64,000 nucleotides of DNA. It comes from Prinia subflava (taxonomy: Eukaryota > Chordata > Aves > Passeriformes > Cisticolidae). The position numbers and the translations under genes were made by a program. The notes under the pieces were generated by a model. It worked only from the letters and a program-made list of their open reading frames with translations, ran no database searches and was not told the origin of the DNA. Of this stretch, positions 14,080 through 26,925 are shown one piece after another; within the stretch, counting starts at the first letter, position 1, and every line of letters starts with the position of its first letter. The stretch lies in NCBI RefSeq assembly GCF_021018805.1, contig NC_086248.1, positions 22,452,922-22,516,921 on the forward strand, written 5' to 3'.

Positions 14080-15138
14080 TACCAGGTACTGCCTCGGAGA
14101 ATGTGAGACTTTCAAGTGCATTCAATTTCCCTATTTATACCCTTTTTAGTTTTCTTATATTTAAGGTTTTATATATTTTTGGTTTTTTTCCTTTTTAGAA
14201 GTTATACATTGACATGCATATGGTAACATGACAGGAAGTGAGGTCAACACTTTTGTCAGCATTGAGAAAGACACACATTATTCTAAAGTTTAGTATTAAG
14301 TACTTTTGGAGGAGACAACTGAATAATTGATATTTTAGTTTTGTGAAAGAACTGACAAATCAACATCTTTCTTTTATCTTCCATTCTAAAAATGGCAAAC
14401 GAAATATATATATATAAAATTATATTAAAAAGTATTTTGATACTTTTTAACTCAAAATTTAAAATTTTAAAATTTTAATACAAAAATAATGAAAGCTGTA
14501 TTTCAGCTTGAAAATCAGAACTTGAAAATCACAACTTAAATCTACTTTTTAAAACTGATTTAGTTTTGAGTACCATTTCCCAATGTTTACCCTTTCTCAC
14601 AGAACTTTCCAAAGACTGAGTTGATTAGATGAACCTTTCTCCTATCTTAAATATTTCCTCCTGTGTTACTAAATAGAAAGCTTCATATTCAATGCTATAA
14701 ATATTCAGGAGAGATAACAGATTGCAGGATACTTCATCCCATATGATATTACCTTTTACAGAACATTTCTCTGACAGACATGGGAACTGTTTCGATAAGA
14801 AGAATGGACCCAGGAATCTTAATCTTTCAGGAAACTTTTAAGTTTCTTTTAGAAATTGAATTCTCTTGGCATCTGGATATTTTAATTTATAGTCCTTTTA
14901 AAATTAAATTACATATGAAGAACTAATTTTAGGATCTTTCCAAAGCTGTCTCTTACAGTAAATTTTTCCATGATCTACCAATCAACCAGACATTTAGAGA
15001 GCCTTTTTAGTAGTGTGTGCTACAGTGCAGGGAACTGAGTGTATGTTGCTATCACTGCATTATAATATCTCCTTTGGCCTACTTGTGATCCCTTGTCTGC
15101 CTCATTCTTTGCTAGAACCATACAGGGGTGGTGGAGTG

Positions 15139-15180
15139 GTTTTTTTGGGGTTTTTTTGGGGTTTTTTTTTGGTTTTTTTC
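15139..15180. repeat. Short T(6-9)/G(2-4) repeat
   Basis: Alternating runs of seven to nine T with four G in the form TTTTTTTGGGG, repeated about three times on the plus strand. Only two G4 runs are present, so an intramolecular quadruplex is unlikely. Confidence 0.85.
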
Positions 15181-18100
15181 CAATTGAACTAGTCAATTAA
15201 AATACTCTCAAGACTCTTAATGACAGAATCTGGCTCAAGTGGCCAAACACATTTCTGAACTACAAATAAGTAATTTAAGAAGTTTTTTTCTCACACTACA
15301 GTCCCATTCTACAACCTTGTCATAACTTAAATATTTGTAACATGCTAAATTCCTCTCACTAAAATCCATTTCCATGCATTCATTTTATTTTATAAAATTC
15401 TGGGATTAACAAAATGCTTCTTAAGGATTTAGAAATTATAGAATTCATGAACAAAGAGATACATTATGCCAATAATCACTCTTCTAGGCGTAAAAGTATC
15501 AATGCCATGTTTGGTTACATGCTCATCTCAGTCTGTGACATATTCTATATTTGATATAAAAGAAAAATCATTATTTAAATATACTGGTATCTTTTATAAT
15601 GCCCTATGGAAACCTGTTCTAATCAGATGCAATATTTCTGCAATTTTAAGAGGCTTTACCGATTTTTGACAAAGAAGACTGTACAGAAGTATTAGAATTT
15701 TGATTAATCTCATGATTTATAATACTTTAGTAACTAGAATAAAGACCACATTTTTTAGTTTAAACTGATATTTTTTGTTTACTACATATGTAGCTCTATT
15801 AGAAAAAATGTTTGAAATAGACATGAAAATATAAGTGTTCCGTAAATGAGAAACAGTAAAGAAATAGTAATATGCTGGCCAGGTTGTTCATATATGTATA
15901 GGAAAAAATTAAAGAAAAAATCAATATAAGTACAGCAATAACAGTTGCGTGAGAGACTCAAGCATTCTATTATAGGAAATGAGAGGAACAGAGTTTGGTG
16001 ATTAAAATTAATTAGCTAATTTTGTGCTTCTCATGCATTCACCAGTCCTTGAAATTGCAATAAAAGAAGTTGACAACAATAACCTTGTTTTTGCAAATTT
16101 ATAAGCCCAAGAAATATTTCAAGTAGAATCATCTGAACATAAGATCTGTGAGTTACTTTATTTGTGTGTTAATTGATGAGACTTTTGAAACTGTAGCAAT
16201 CTTGGGAGAGTTTAGACATTTCACTGATGTTTACCTTTTACCTTTCCAGTCTTACACTTTAAAAGAAATATTTTGTTTGAAAAGACAGACAAGTTATGTT
16301 AATAATTCAGTTAAAGAACACAGGTGTTTTGAAATACTATTTTAAAAAATGCATATTAATTTGAAATGCAAAAACCCAGCAATCTTCTGTTTCTAGAAAA
16401 ACAGAAATAACTTTTTCCAAAGAAAAATCAAAAATCTGGTTCCTTATTTTTGGATTGCACATTGTTGCAATGAAATTCCTCTGCATGAAATCAATAAGCA
16501 TATATTGTTAAATGAATTTTTATGTTCTCAGTCAAAAATATTGATTTTTTAAAGTTTAATTTCCCTTTTATATGAATCCATGTAGTAATTCTGTCTAATT
16601 GTATCAATCAAGAGCAAGCCACATTTGGTACTCCATAATTTACTCTCTATTATATGCTACTGTTTATCTGTAAAGTAATATTTCATGGTCTGTAATTAGG
16701 GAGAGCATAAACAAAACATCAAAACACAGCAGTTTAAAGCTGTACCATTAGGTACACTACTTTTGGTGTTGTACAACATAAACAGTACCTCATTTAGAGA
16801 ACAGGAGATGAACCCACTAAACTGAAGCCTTTGTTGTAAGATTGTATGTGAGGTTTTGAGATCAGTTTATAATAACATTCCTCCCCTGTAGAATGGAGGT
16901 AGTCATGCCTAACAACCTTTGCTAATAATATTGAGATATACATACTAAAAAAAATCTCATATATAAACACACAGGTTTCAAAGTACACATCAACATGAAG
17001 GTAAGATAATTTTAATGGTAAATTTAACTATTTCTCCTAGTATTCTCTTTCCCTATATTTTCAACAATCAAATCCAACAATAACAACAACTACAAAAAAA
17101 AATTAAAAAGAAGAAGAAAAAAATAATAGGTTGAAATGGTGGCCATTAGATTTCTAGTTAAATTCACAATAACTCTTTGGGTTTGAAGCTGATTTGATTC
17201 CTTAATTAAGCCTGAGGTCAATTCTTACTTCTAAATTGAACCACAAAAAATGCAAGAGTTATACATAATTTAATCACCTATTACTTTACTTCTATTCAAA
17301 GCTGCTCCTCATTAACAGCTCAGCTATTGAATTAACCAGCATGGGACAACCCAAAAATATGCATATTGAATCTGTCATTTCATCCAGAATAATTCTCCTT
17401 GACCTCAGAAGAAGGCCTGTAGTGCTTAAATCATTCTAGAAAATAATCTGATCCATAAAACCTATTTATTTAGTTCTTATTTATTTCCAGTTGGGAAGTG
17501 ATTTATAACTAGGATAAAAATAGGTTTGGATTGTTTTAAGAGACAGTTTAGGAGAACCAGTTATAAACTGTAGTCATTTCATACCCCAGTTAAAACACAT
17601 AGGTAAAACTAGGGACTGCTTTGAAGGAATTCTCATGCAACAGCTTTTAATTTCTTTAATGGAGATATTAATTCCTTCTTTGAATTTCTCAAGAAAAAAT
17701 GACATTCAGATAATACATGATTAATGTATACGAAGGGAAGTATTAAAAGAATGAAACACCCATGTATTTAATTCTTAGTATCAAACCCATTTCTTAATAC
17801 TGTATATGAAAATAATTTTCCTTCAAGGGAAAGGAATTTAGGCATTTTGTTCAGTCTGTGTGCATTTACTCATCTAAAGATAATAAATTTTCTCTTTATA
17901 TTAACTGAAAAAGGATTCTTCACCTGGGGAAAAAAAGAACTGTCATTTATGACTGATAAACCCATTTAACTTTTTTCCTCCCCCTTCCCCATTTTTTCTT
18001 TTTGTAGGTGGTTTTAGAAGACAATTGGATTTGACAACTGTATCAAGTGAAGGAAAGATTGTATGTTATTCAGAGAACACCACATGTCCTAATCTCTTAT

Positions 18101-19441
18101 GCCTCAACCATAAACGAATTCTGAGTGATCCATAGGGATCCCAGAGCAGGGGCTGAGGAATGGTCTGATGTGATGGTTCAGGGACAAAAAAACCCTCCCA
18201 AAATTTGTAATTCAGTAGTATTCTATGGGTATAACTGCAATTAACACTCTACATAAAGTAAGATTATACATTTGAAATACCTTCCAAGCAATTATAAACT
18301 AAAATTAATAAACCAAATAATGTTTTTTGCTCCACCAACACAAGCAAGAATTCTCTACATGAGAAATCCATTAGACTTTCAGTTGGGTTTAGCCATCTAT
18401 TTCTCTATGACTCTAGTGACTATTGTCCTATGACAATGAGCATCCCACGTGCATCATTTTCCCCATAAAACTATTTTAATAAAACCATCTTTTTTTTTTT
18501 TTACCTACTCATGTGTTTTCCTGTGGAACCATTGCTTATAAGAAATGTCTCTCTACCTATGCTTAAATCTGCTGCTGAATTTCATTTTAAAACTGGCTGT
18601 GACAGATGTTTGAAGTTTTCCAATGCACTGAGATATAATATTCAAGCATTCAGATTCCCCAGTAATTTTTGATAAACATGGGGTATGACATCTGCAAACA
18701 GGAATGTGCAGGAAATACTTTCAGAATTCATTTCTCAAGTCATTCAACAATGAGATACACACCTGAAATTTCAATGCATGCAGAATTAGGCAGATTTCTT
18801 TACAACTTGCCCCATATCACTAGTAGTGATATAATAATCACTACAAGTTCATTTCTTTCCCACAGAATTCAGAAAATGGTGCCATTAATAATGCACAATA
18901 ATACTAAAATACAGTTCTTTTCTTGGCTATTAACAAAAAAGGGTCTCTTTCCAAAAAATAAATAAATATCCTAACCATGCCACAGTGAAAAAGATATCAC
19001 TTCTGAGGCACATTTTACACTGGACACCTTATTTAATTGATTTAAGCTGCGATCATCACTGACTAAAAGTATGTAATAGGGCATTTGAAAGAAAAGGAAT
19101 TATTTCAGTTAGAAGAGACATATTCACTGAGAATTTCTATCACTCTATTACTTTATATTCTCCTGCCTTTAGTTTTCAATCCTTCGTCTAAAAATTATTA
19201 AACAATTTATAGGATTTTTTTTTCTTTTTACAAATATATCATTAAGGAACAGCTCACTTGTTTAAAATGCTTTATAAAGGCATTTATAAAAAACGAAGGC
19301 ATTTGTAAAATTAGTTTCTCAGGATCTGCATAAAAGTTACTCATTTTCAATACTGAGTGTCACCTTTGTTTCTTTTCCCGACAATATATGTAAATATTGT
19401 TTGGAAAAAAAAAATTATATCATGTTCAAGGGGAATTAGTT

Positions 19442-19496
19442 CTATTTTGTTTCATCAGAAATTATTAGCCTATTTTGTTTCATCAGAAATTACTGG
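19442..19496. repeat. Direct tandem duplication, 28-bp unit x2
   Basis: CTATTTTGTTTCATCAGAAA begins at 19442 and again at 19470. The copies are nearly identical, which suggests a recent slippage or duplication. Confidence 0.9.
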
Positions 19497-19598
19497 AGAG
19501 TTTCTAACAACCTAAGTGATATATGGCTCCCTGCTTTGTTTTTAGCCACACTTCTGCTACAAGAGTAAATTAACAAATCAAATCTCATCAAATATAAA

Positions 19599-19636
19599 GG
19601 ATGGGGATGGGGATGGGGATGGGAGAGGGAGAGGGA
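19599..19636 (+). repeat. G-rich array (GGGGAT)n / (GGGAGA)n, quadruplex-capable
   Basis: Three GGGG runs at 19603-19606, 19609-19612 and 19615-19618, then GGG runs at 19621, 19627 and 19633, all with 2-3-nt spacers. This fits the usual G-quadruplex pattern of four or more G3 runs with short loops. The G-rich strand is the template strand for CSMD1 transcription. Confidence 0.9.
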
Positions 19637-20129
19637 AAATTTTAGTATCAACTTCCCAAATTCTGTTCACTTGTTAACTGCAAGAAATCACAAAAATATG
19701 AAATAAATTGAAGAAAGACAAACATATTTCTAAAAATTTTACTGCTGACAAAAATTGTCTTTTTTAATATATAAATAGAAACAAATGTGCAATGACAGCT
19801 CTGAAAAGATTGCATCTAGTTCAACACACTTATTTTTAGGAACATGAAACACTTCTAAGTTTTAACATTGCTAAGCTTTAACACTTATAAATGCAAATTT
19901 GTTTCTGTACAGGGAACCTGCTGTGTGCATGCAATGTTTGCAGACTTTTTCCATTCCATAAAATACTGAGTAATTAAGTACCACAATTACTTTAAAAGTT
20001 ATCAGTCTGATGGTGTAAATTAGTGACCTAAGCAAAGCACAGAAAAGAATAATTTTCCCAAATGACAACTTTCAATATTAAAGCATGTCATTTTATTATT
20101 ATCAACATAGAATGATCTGAAAGCTCTTT

Positions 20130-20480
20130 CCCTCCCAGTGGATGGCAGTGCTGTTGGGTAGGATGTGCTGCTGAAGAGAGGCACTCAAACACCACCTGCA
20201 CTGTCACTGGGCTGTCATGTGGGAGGGGACACTGGATAGGACAGGGGCCTCATCTGCCATGACCCCACAGCTCAGGTCCCTCGTGGACCTCGCACAGGTT
20301 TCCCAGCACCCACCAGCAAGGCAGGCCCTCCCAGCCGGCCTCCTCCACAGCTTCCTCCGGGGCTCACTCGTGTCTTCTTGTCTGCTGTGAGGCCTACAAG
20401 GAGATACACCACGTTCTGCAGAGCCTCTGTGCGAAGCTGCATTTCCCAGAGGTCTGACCCACATGCACAGCATAAGCTGT
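20130..20480. other. GC-rich block of unknown origin
   Basis: About 350 bp that are clearly more GC-rich than the surroundings, with several CpG dinucleotides and motifs such as CTCCTCCACAGCTTCCTCCG. A 114-codon minus-strand ORF covers part of it but has no recognisable domain. It could be an old retroelement fragment, a decayed processed gene or an unannotated regulatory element. Confidence 0.4.
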
Positions 20481-23400
20481 AATGTTAACAGGCTCTTCAG
20501 AACCTTCTGGCTCCAGTTTAGCATCCCCAGAAGCACCAAAATGACCATAGCATTTGCTGGTTTTTAAAAGATCCACTTTACTCTACTACCTAGAGTACTA
20601 TCAGTGACTTTAAGTATTTTTGTGAGAAGGTGAAATGTGTCTTTTTTTCCTGTTTTCTCAATTTCTAGACTAAGCTTCCCAGCACCTGATTATTCAGAAA
20701 CTTTTACAATCATGGATCCTATCAAGTCAAAAGGAAAGCATGTTTTGCTAAAATAAGATAATAGATTTGTTTAATCTAGTTTTGCAGAAATCTGGCATGT
20801 ATATAATTATTCATATATATAAATAAACCTGGTTGAAGTTCTTCCTTGAGTGCACGTTTCTTTGACAACAAATTGAGTTTTCTCAATCTGAATGTTTTTG
20901 GGGTAAATTATGGTCAAGAATCTTAACCTGGGGGAAACCACAGTTCTGTAATTGGTGAGGGAGCATGCACAGATCTCTTCCAGGAAATGTTCACACACTG
21001 TAAACTTGTGTATTGAAAACGAGACAAGCCACAAGCACAGACTACACCAGGGAGGATGTTAAGAAGACAGCAGAATGCTCTGATCAGCCTCATTACTTGG
21101 GCAGACTTCGTGGACTCTTAGTTCACAGTATGAACCACAACCTGGTTGCCAAAGCAAGGTAAAAGTTTCAAATTTTTTTCCATTCACACAGTGATTTTAG
21201 CAACCTGCATAAGGATCCTCTGAAAAAGAAATGCTTCACAGAAAACATTCCTGAAGAAGCATAACTTTGTCTGGAGCTTTCACCACCAAGAACTGAACAG
21301 AAGAGGAAGCTAGGCAGAAAAATGAAATAGAAATATGTTGGCTTGCTCAGTTAAGCAAGATGGTAAATCCATCTGTGATTACAAACAATATGAACAAAGC
21401 CATTGGAAGGATTTTTGGGGCTGCTATGGCAAAAATTAACTCCATCTCAGCTACACCCAAAACACTTTGCTTCTGAATCCTACACTCACAGCCACTCACT
21501 CACAGGGTGACAAGTTTGACTGCAGCTGCTAACATGGTCTGGCAGCAAGATATATTTTGGTACTGTTAATAAATAAACTATGAATGCTTAATGTCCAATC
21601 TATTCAGGTCTATCAAGTGATCTAAACTAAAACTGAGAGAGAGGATTCAGAGGAGTACATGATTGTTTACATTGTTTCAGTGAAACACAGGGTTGGCCTG
21701 AAAAGAATTGCTTATTTATTTAGGATGGGAGCATGATTAACGCAGGTGGTATGGAGACACGAGATGAAAACTGGTTTTTAATATTACAACTTGCTGTGTA
21801 TGTCATCATAATAAGTAGGGACAGTGAAACATACATTTCAGACCAATTCAGAAATGGTCTTGTGTGCAAATACTGGCGTTTCAGAGTCAGCACTCATACC
21901 AGGCAGAAATGTATGAGGGCTCTAATAAGATGTAGAGAGGTAAAAAGGACCAGCACCTGCATGCAGAGAATAGCTGTGAGCTTAATGTATCATGGGGAGA
22001 AACCAACACCACCCAGAACATCTGTTTGGCTCTAACTACTTGTTGTGTGTTGGCAGATGAAGTGGAAGAACTTTGTGAACAAAAAGCTTAGACCTTGGCA
22101 TATACAGTGTAACCCATGAAGCTGATTATTTCTAGCTCTGGACAGATTTAAATGCCTAATATTTGAAAGGTGAGAGTTGGCAAACACTTGCAAGCAGTGT
22201 AAGCTTTTTAGCTTGATACTTATGTCCATCACTGCTTCTGCTTTTGAGATACATGTTCTAATCAACAACACTCAAACATTTAATGAAGTTAGAAAGATGG
22301 GTAAATACTGAGAATTTCAGATAAGGTGGGCAGTATGTGCCTCAAGAGTAGAGAAAGTGTACTCTTCACTAGAGGAGACTGGTTGCTGGTAGGTGATAAG
22401 AAATAATTTAATCCTCTGCTCTCACCCCATCATGTAGATGTCTAGAATCTCATGCTTCCTATAACTGCCAGTACAGAGGCAAATTATTTGTCATTTTTAT
22501 GACAAAATGTAATATTTAAAGCTTATTGTGAAAGGCACAATTCTCCTTGAGAATGGATGACAGAAACTACTTAGAAGACTAGAAGGAAGGTCATGTGGCT
22601 GATATTTCAGCAGGTGTGATTACGTGTTAAAGAACAATTTTTGCATTTCTAGATTTAGTGGAGAGAAGTTTTAGCACCCAAAAGGAGAGACGCAATGGTA
22701 GGGTGAGCAGCGCAGTATTTAGTCTCCTCTTGAAAACATTTTGAACAAAGAATCTGCTACAAGAAACTTCTTTCAAATAAATGCAGCACCCTGATGTTTC
22801 TTCTCTCTCCTAAATAATTAACTTTTATGGGACCATGCCTTTATGAAAATATTTCAGGACAAAAGCTGTACCCATAATAGATGCTTGTTTCTGTCAGAAA
22901 TTAAGAAGCTATTCTGTGTATGAAGATCTATAAACACAAAATTTTGAATCTTATTTTTAAAAAATTAATAAAATATTACATTCTAGATTCCTGTTAGAAA
23001 ACTACCTTGCAAGAGAATAACTCATATTTGCTATCTAACCCTTGTCTGAATTTATGAAAGCTTGACATTACAAACAATATTAAAGTTATGACTACTAAGA
23101 AAAAAGTTGGTCAAACGTAGTAATATTTCAGTTGGTTCACACTAGAAGCAGCAAAAAGAATGGGTTTGTTCTGCTTGTTTAGAAAGTTGTTTTATGTAAA
23201 AATAAGGAAAAGCTTTTATAGGCTTCACCATTTTGAATTAATAAATCAGTTCTGAAAACAGTAGACTGTTAGAAATTCCCCAAAGCACATAGAGCTACAT
23301 TGTCTTTAAAAAGAAAATATTTAGAATTATTTGATGGGACAGCATTGTTTGTGAAATTATGTTACAAAGCTTATAAGGTTAAAAAAAAAATAAATAAAAA

Positions 23401-26400
23401 AGAACATCAGCTAATACCCAAAATCTCACACTGGCTTAGCCTTAATTCCAAGGCATACGTTAGATTTGATTGCCAAGGTAGATATAACTCTATTAGTTGT
23501 TACTCCAAAGAAGAGAAAATTCTTTTCCTACTAGCTTGGGTCCTTAGTTAAGACTGGGTTTATTAATATTTATTCACCCAACTCAACTCCTACTCTGATA
23601 AAAGAGCAAACTCTGAAGTTCCCTATTTACACAAAGCCTTTTGCCATCCCTGTGCTCCCTGAAAGCATCTTAAGAACCACTGCAATATGCAGCTGAGTTT
23701 CACTTGTTGAAATTGCAGACTACTGCAATGTCCATGGTGTTCTAGATGTCCATCTATTGCAGTGTACCTGATCTGTACCACCAAAATAAACTCAGGAGCT
23801 CTGGTTTGGTTTTTCACATTGGCAGTGGGAGGCTTTATCCGAGAACAAAATTAATGTGTTCCCTTGTCTAGAAGGGATGAGAACTTGGCATATGCTTTGA
23901 CAGCTCTTACTCAAGGTTAATGGAGTCTCCGCAGGAGCCTGAATCTTAATATCATTTTTTATGATCATCGTTGTATTAATAACCTTATTTTTTACTTGTA
24001 CATAACAAACTAATTAAACACTGTGCACTACTGAGTCTCTGTTCCTGTTACTGTGATAAAAGACACCATAGTGACTTTTGTTGTAGGCTCTTCATAATTG
24101 TTACAGCTCCTTATCTCTACAGCTATACTTCTTTAGAACACATACAATCACTTTTACCAGGTCAACTTAGGGGTGTAATATAATGGTACATTTGGATTAA
24201 AGCACCTTTGCAGTCCCATTGAAGGACTGTTAAATTACCAAGAAAAAGGGAAAAAAGTAATGAGAACCTGAACTATAAGTCTTTGTTAGTTTAAAAAAGA
24301 AAAGAACAGCTATATTTTGAAGTATATTGTTTACAAAAATATTAAGTATAAGACCACTGGTTTTCCAATCACTTGTATATAGGATAGTCTTTTTTTAAAA
24401 AGTAAAACGATTTCCATAGAGAGGTGCTCAATTACACAGTGCTCTTAAGTAAATATGAATGTTTTTAATGAAGCCTAATAAACTTACTGTGTCCAGTGCT
24501 GAAGTTATTACATCCAGACTAGCCTATTCTTAAATTAATTTTAAAACTTCCGTGTATCTTTTTACTTCTACCACTGTAGACTGCTGTCATTATCACAGAA
24601 GCAAATTCATGATCAAAGAAAAGCTGAGTGTTCTGATCTAGCTAGAACTGAGCAATGGGATTCACAAATAAAACTCTCTATTGGCACAGTTCAAAAACAA
24701 GCAACTACAATTTAAGCTAGGCTGGCCACCTGTTAGAGACAAGCAGCATTCACTGCCATAGATAGAAAAAAAAAGGTTTGGTTGAAAATCTTCAACTACA
24801 GAATTCACTTTTATCAGCAAATAAGTTTGTGGATTGTTCTTTTGACTAAGTCAGATCATGTTTTGGAAAGAGATTTGAATTTAAAAATCTTGGTTTTAGT
24901 GTAAGTTCAAAATAGATCCATAACAGAAGGTGTTTTTCTTACTTAGAAAAGATTTTTTAAATACTGAAATAAAAATCCTAGGATCTACTATACAGTAGAA
25001 AATAGATGCTGCTGGAATTCAGAAAAAACACACTCTCCCTAAAAACACCAAGTGACCTGGCTGAATGTTACTAGCACTGTGCGCAAGTGTATAGCCCTTG
25101 ATTTGACATGCAGTTACTCAAAACTAGAATTCTGCAACTGGAAAGCCACTTAATCTTGAAGGCTTAAACTAAATATGAACTGTAGTGCCTGGGAGATCTC
25201 CCACCATAAGCATGTAGTTACTTTGCTTCTCTAAAAATTGATCCTGTGGAGTTATAAGAGAAAGCTCTGCATACAAAGTGCTCGTCCCAAGGAATTTTGA
25301 CCCTAGATGAGATTATCCTGGTCACAAATGAACTCTAATTACTGTGACAGAATTGTGACATTTCTGCCAGCTATACAGTGAGCAGTGTTACTTAATAATA
25401 TATTCACTACTCATTAACTGATTCTAAAGCACATTCATCAACTCAGTCTAATATACAAAATGAGTCATAACAATTAGAAATTAACTGCGATGCAATGAAT
25501 ACTATCTCTGAATCAATGCTGTATTGTCTGTGCTGAATTTTCTCTCTTCTTTGCACTCATCATCAAAACGAAAACACTTCTTCAGCTCTATTCATTGATT
25601 CTGGAGTAGCATTGCAGACTGCAACCATTTGCAAAGCAGTCAGTTCACCATACAGGCAGCAGGTGGAATAACATCTTTGTTACTACAGCTTGCTATTAGT
25701 AAATTTTGGTGCAGGCAGCACCACACTGGCTTCCTAAAAATTGGGTAACTGTCGTCATCACTGGGAATTTTGGACAGTGATTAATGAAGTACACAATTGC
25801 CATAAAGAATAAAATGAACAATATGACTATTTATTGTGAAAAATACAATTTTTTTTTTGAAATTTCTACAGTTGAAATAGGAATATATCTTAGAATGGAG
25901 GAGCATCCTTTGCTTTGGTCGAAACTAGTTTGAAAATAGAAATTTTCCCATGACCTTCTAGAATAGTCTTGCACTTAATTTTAATTTTGCAGCTTGATGG
26001 ACAAATAAAAAGACAGCCAAGCCCCCAAACCCTCCAGCTTGACAGTCATCTCTTCTTCAGGTCTTACTCTACAAGCCAAGGACAGACATGGCCTCTGTTA
26101 ACACAGTTCTACAAAAGAAATTGTGTCAAAATGTTCCCCTCACCGCTATCACCAGAAACTCCTTGTCACTACCATGTATGAGAAAATGGAACCTTCATTC
26201 ATCCTGTCACAAACCTCCATTCACAGGAAGCAGTCAGTGCTTTCCAGTGCACTGGGTGAAGCCAGGAAAGCTGGGGAAAGGAAAGGGGAATCAGATTTTC
26301 CTGCTGTGTTTACCAGGGGATGCAACCCTTGGCTATGTTGCAGCACACACTGATGGAACCTTTTCTCTGGCTCACATATCAGAAAAAGAAGCTGCTCTGT

Positions 26401-26834
26401 CCAAACACATACCTCAGCTCTCACAGTTCCTACTAAACCTTGAGATAAATGCATAAATCACATACATTTTATTTTGGGAAAGAGCAAGATTACAAATAGG
26501 CAATGATCTAACATTGCTTCCCACACTGGAAACCTAAGCTCACGAGCTGAGAGCTAATTTTAGTGTAATAAATTCTTTGGAGACCTGTATAATTTTTTTT
26601 TTTTTTAATGTGGAAAAAGTACTTGCAAAAATGTGGTTTGTAGGTTTGGGTTTTTTTTTTTTACTTTAGCTGTAAAAGGACTAAAACTGAGGCAAAAGCC
26701 ACAAAACTTAAATTCTCATTGAAGCCAGATTATATAGAAACTCTTAGATCACCTTTAAATCCAATTCCTACATACCTACTACCACAAAAAGGTGTTCTTC
26801 CTTTTTGTCTTTTATCCTGGTAATAAGCAGCCAT

Positions 26835-26925
26835 ATCATAGAATCACAGGATTACTGAACAGTAATACTTTACAAGTACAAGAAATCTCTGTCTTGGGAT
26901 CCCACACTGTTCCAAACATGAGATT
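26835..26925 (-). mobile_element. Possible decayed CR1 3' tail
   Basis: ATCATAGAATCACAGGATTA resembles the reverse complement of the CR1 terminal repeat, and CCACACTGTTCCAAAC downstream could be decayed CR1 3' UTR. Similarity is weak and only about 90 bp long. Confidence 0.3.

Larger units (their letters stand above)
14080..26834. other. Intronic sequence, AT-rich, no genes
   Basis: No credible coding region. Simple or tandem repeats and the GC-rich block at 20.1-20.5 kb are listed separately. A short TATATA run is at 14405-14416. The longest ORFs (up to 122 codons, for example 26088-26456 +) lack domains or supporting splice structure. Confidence 0.55.
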
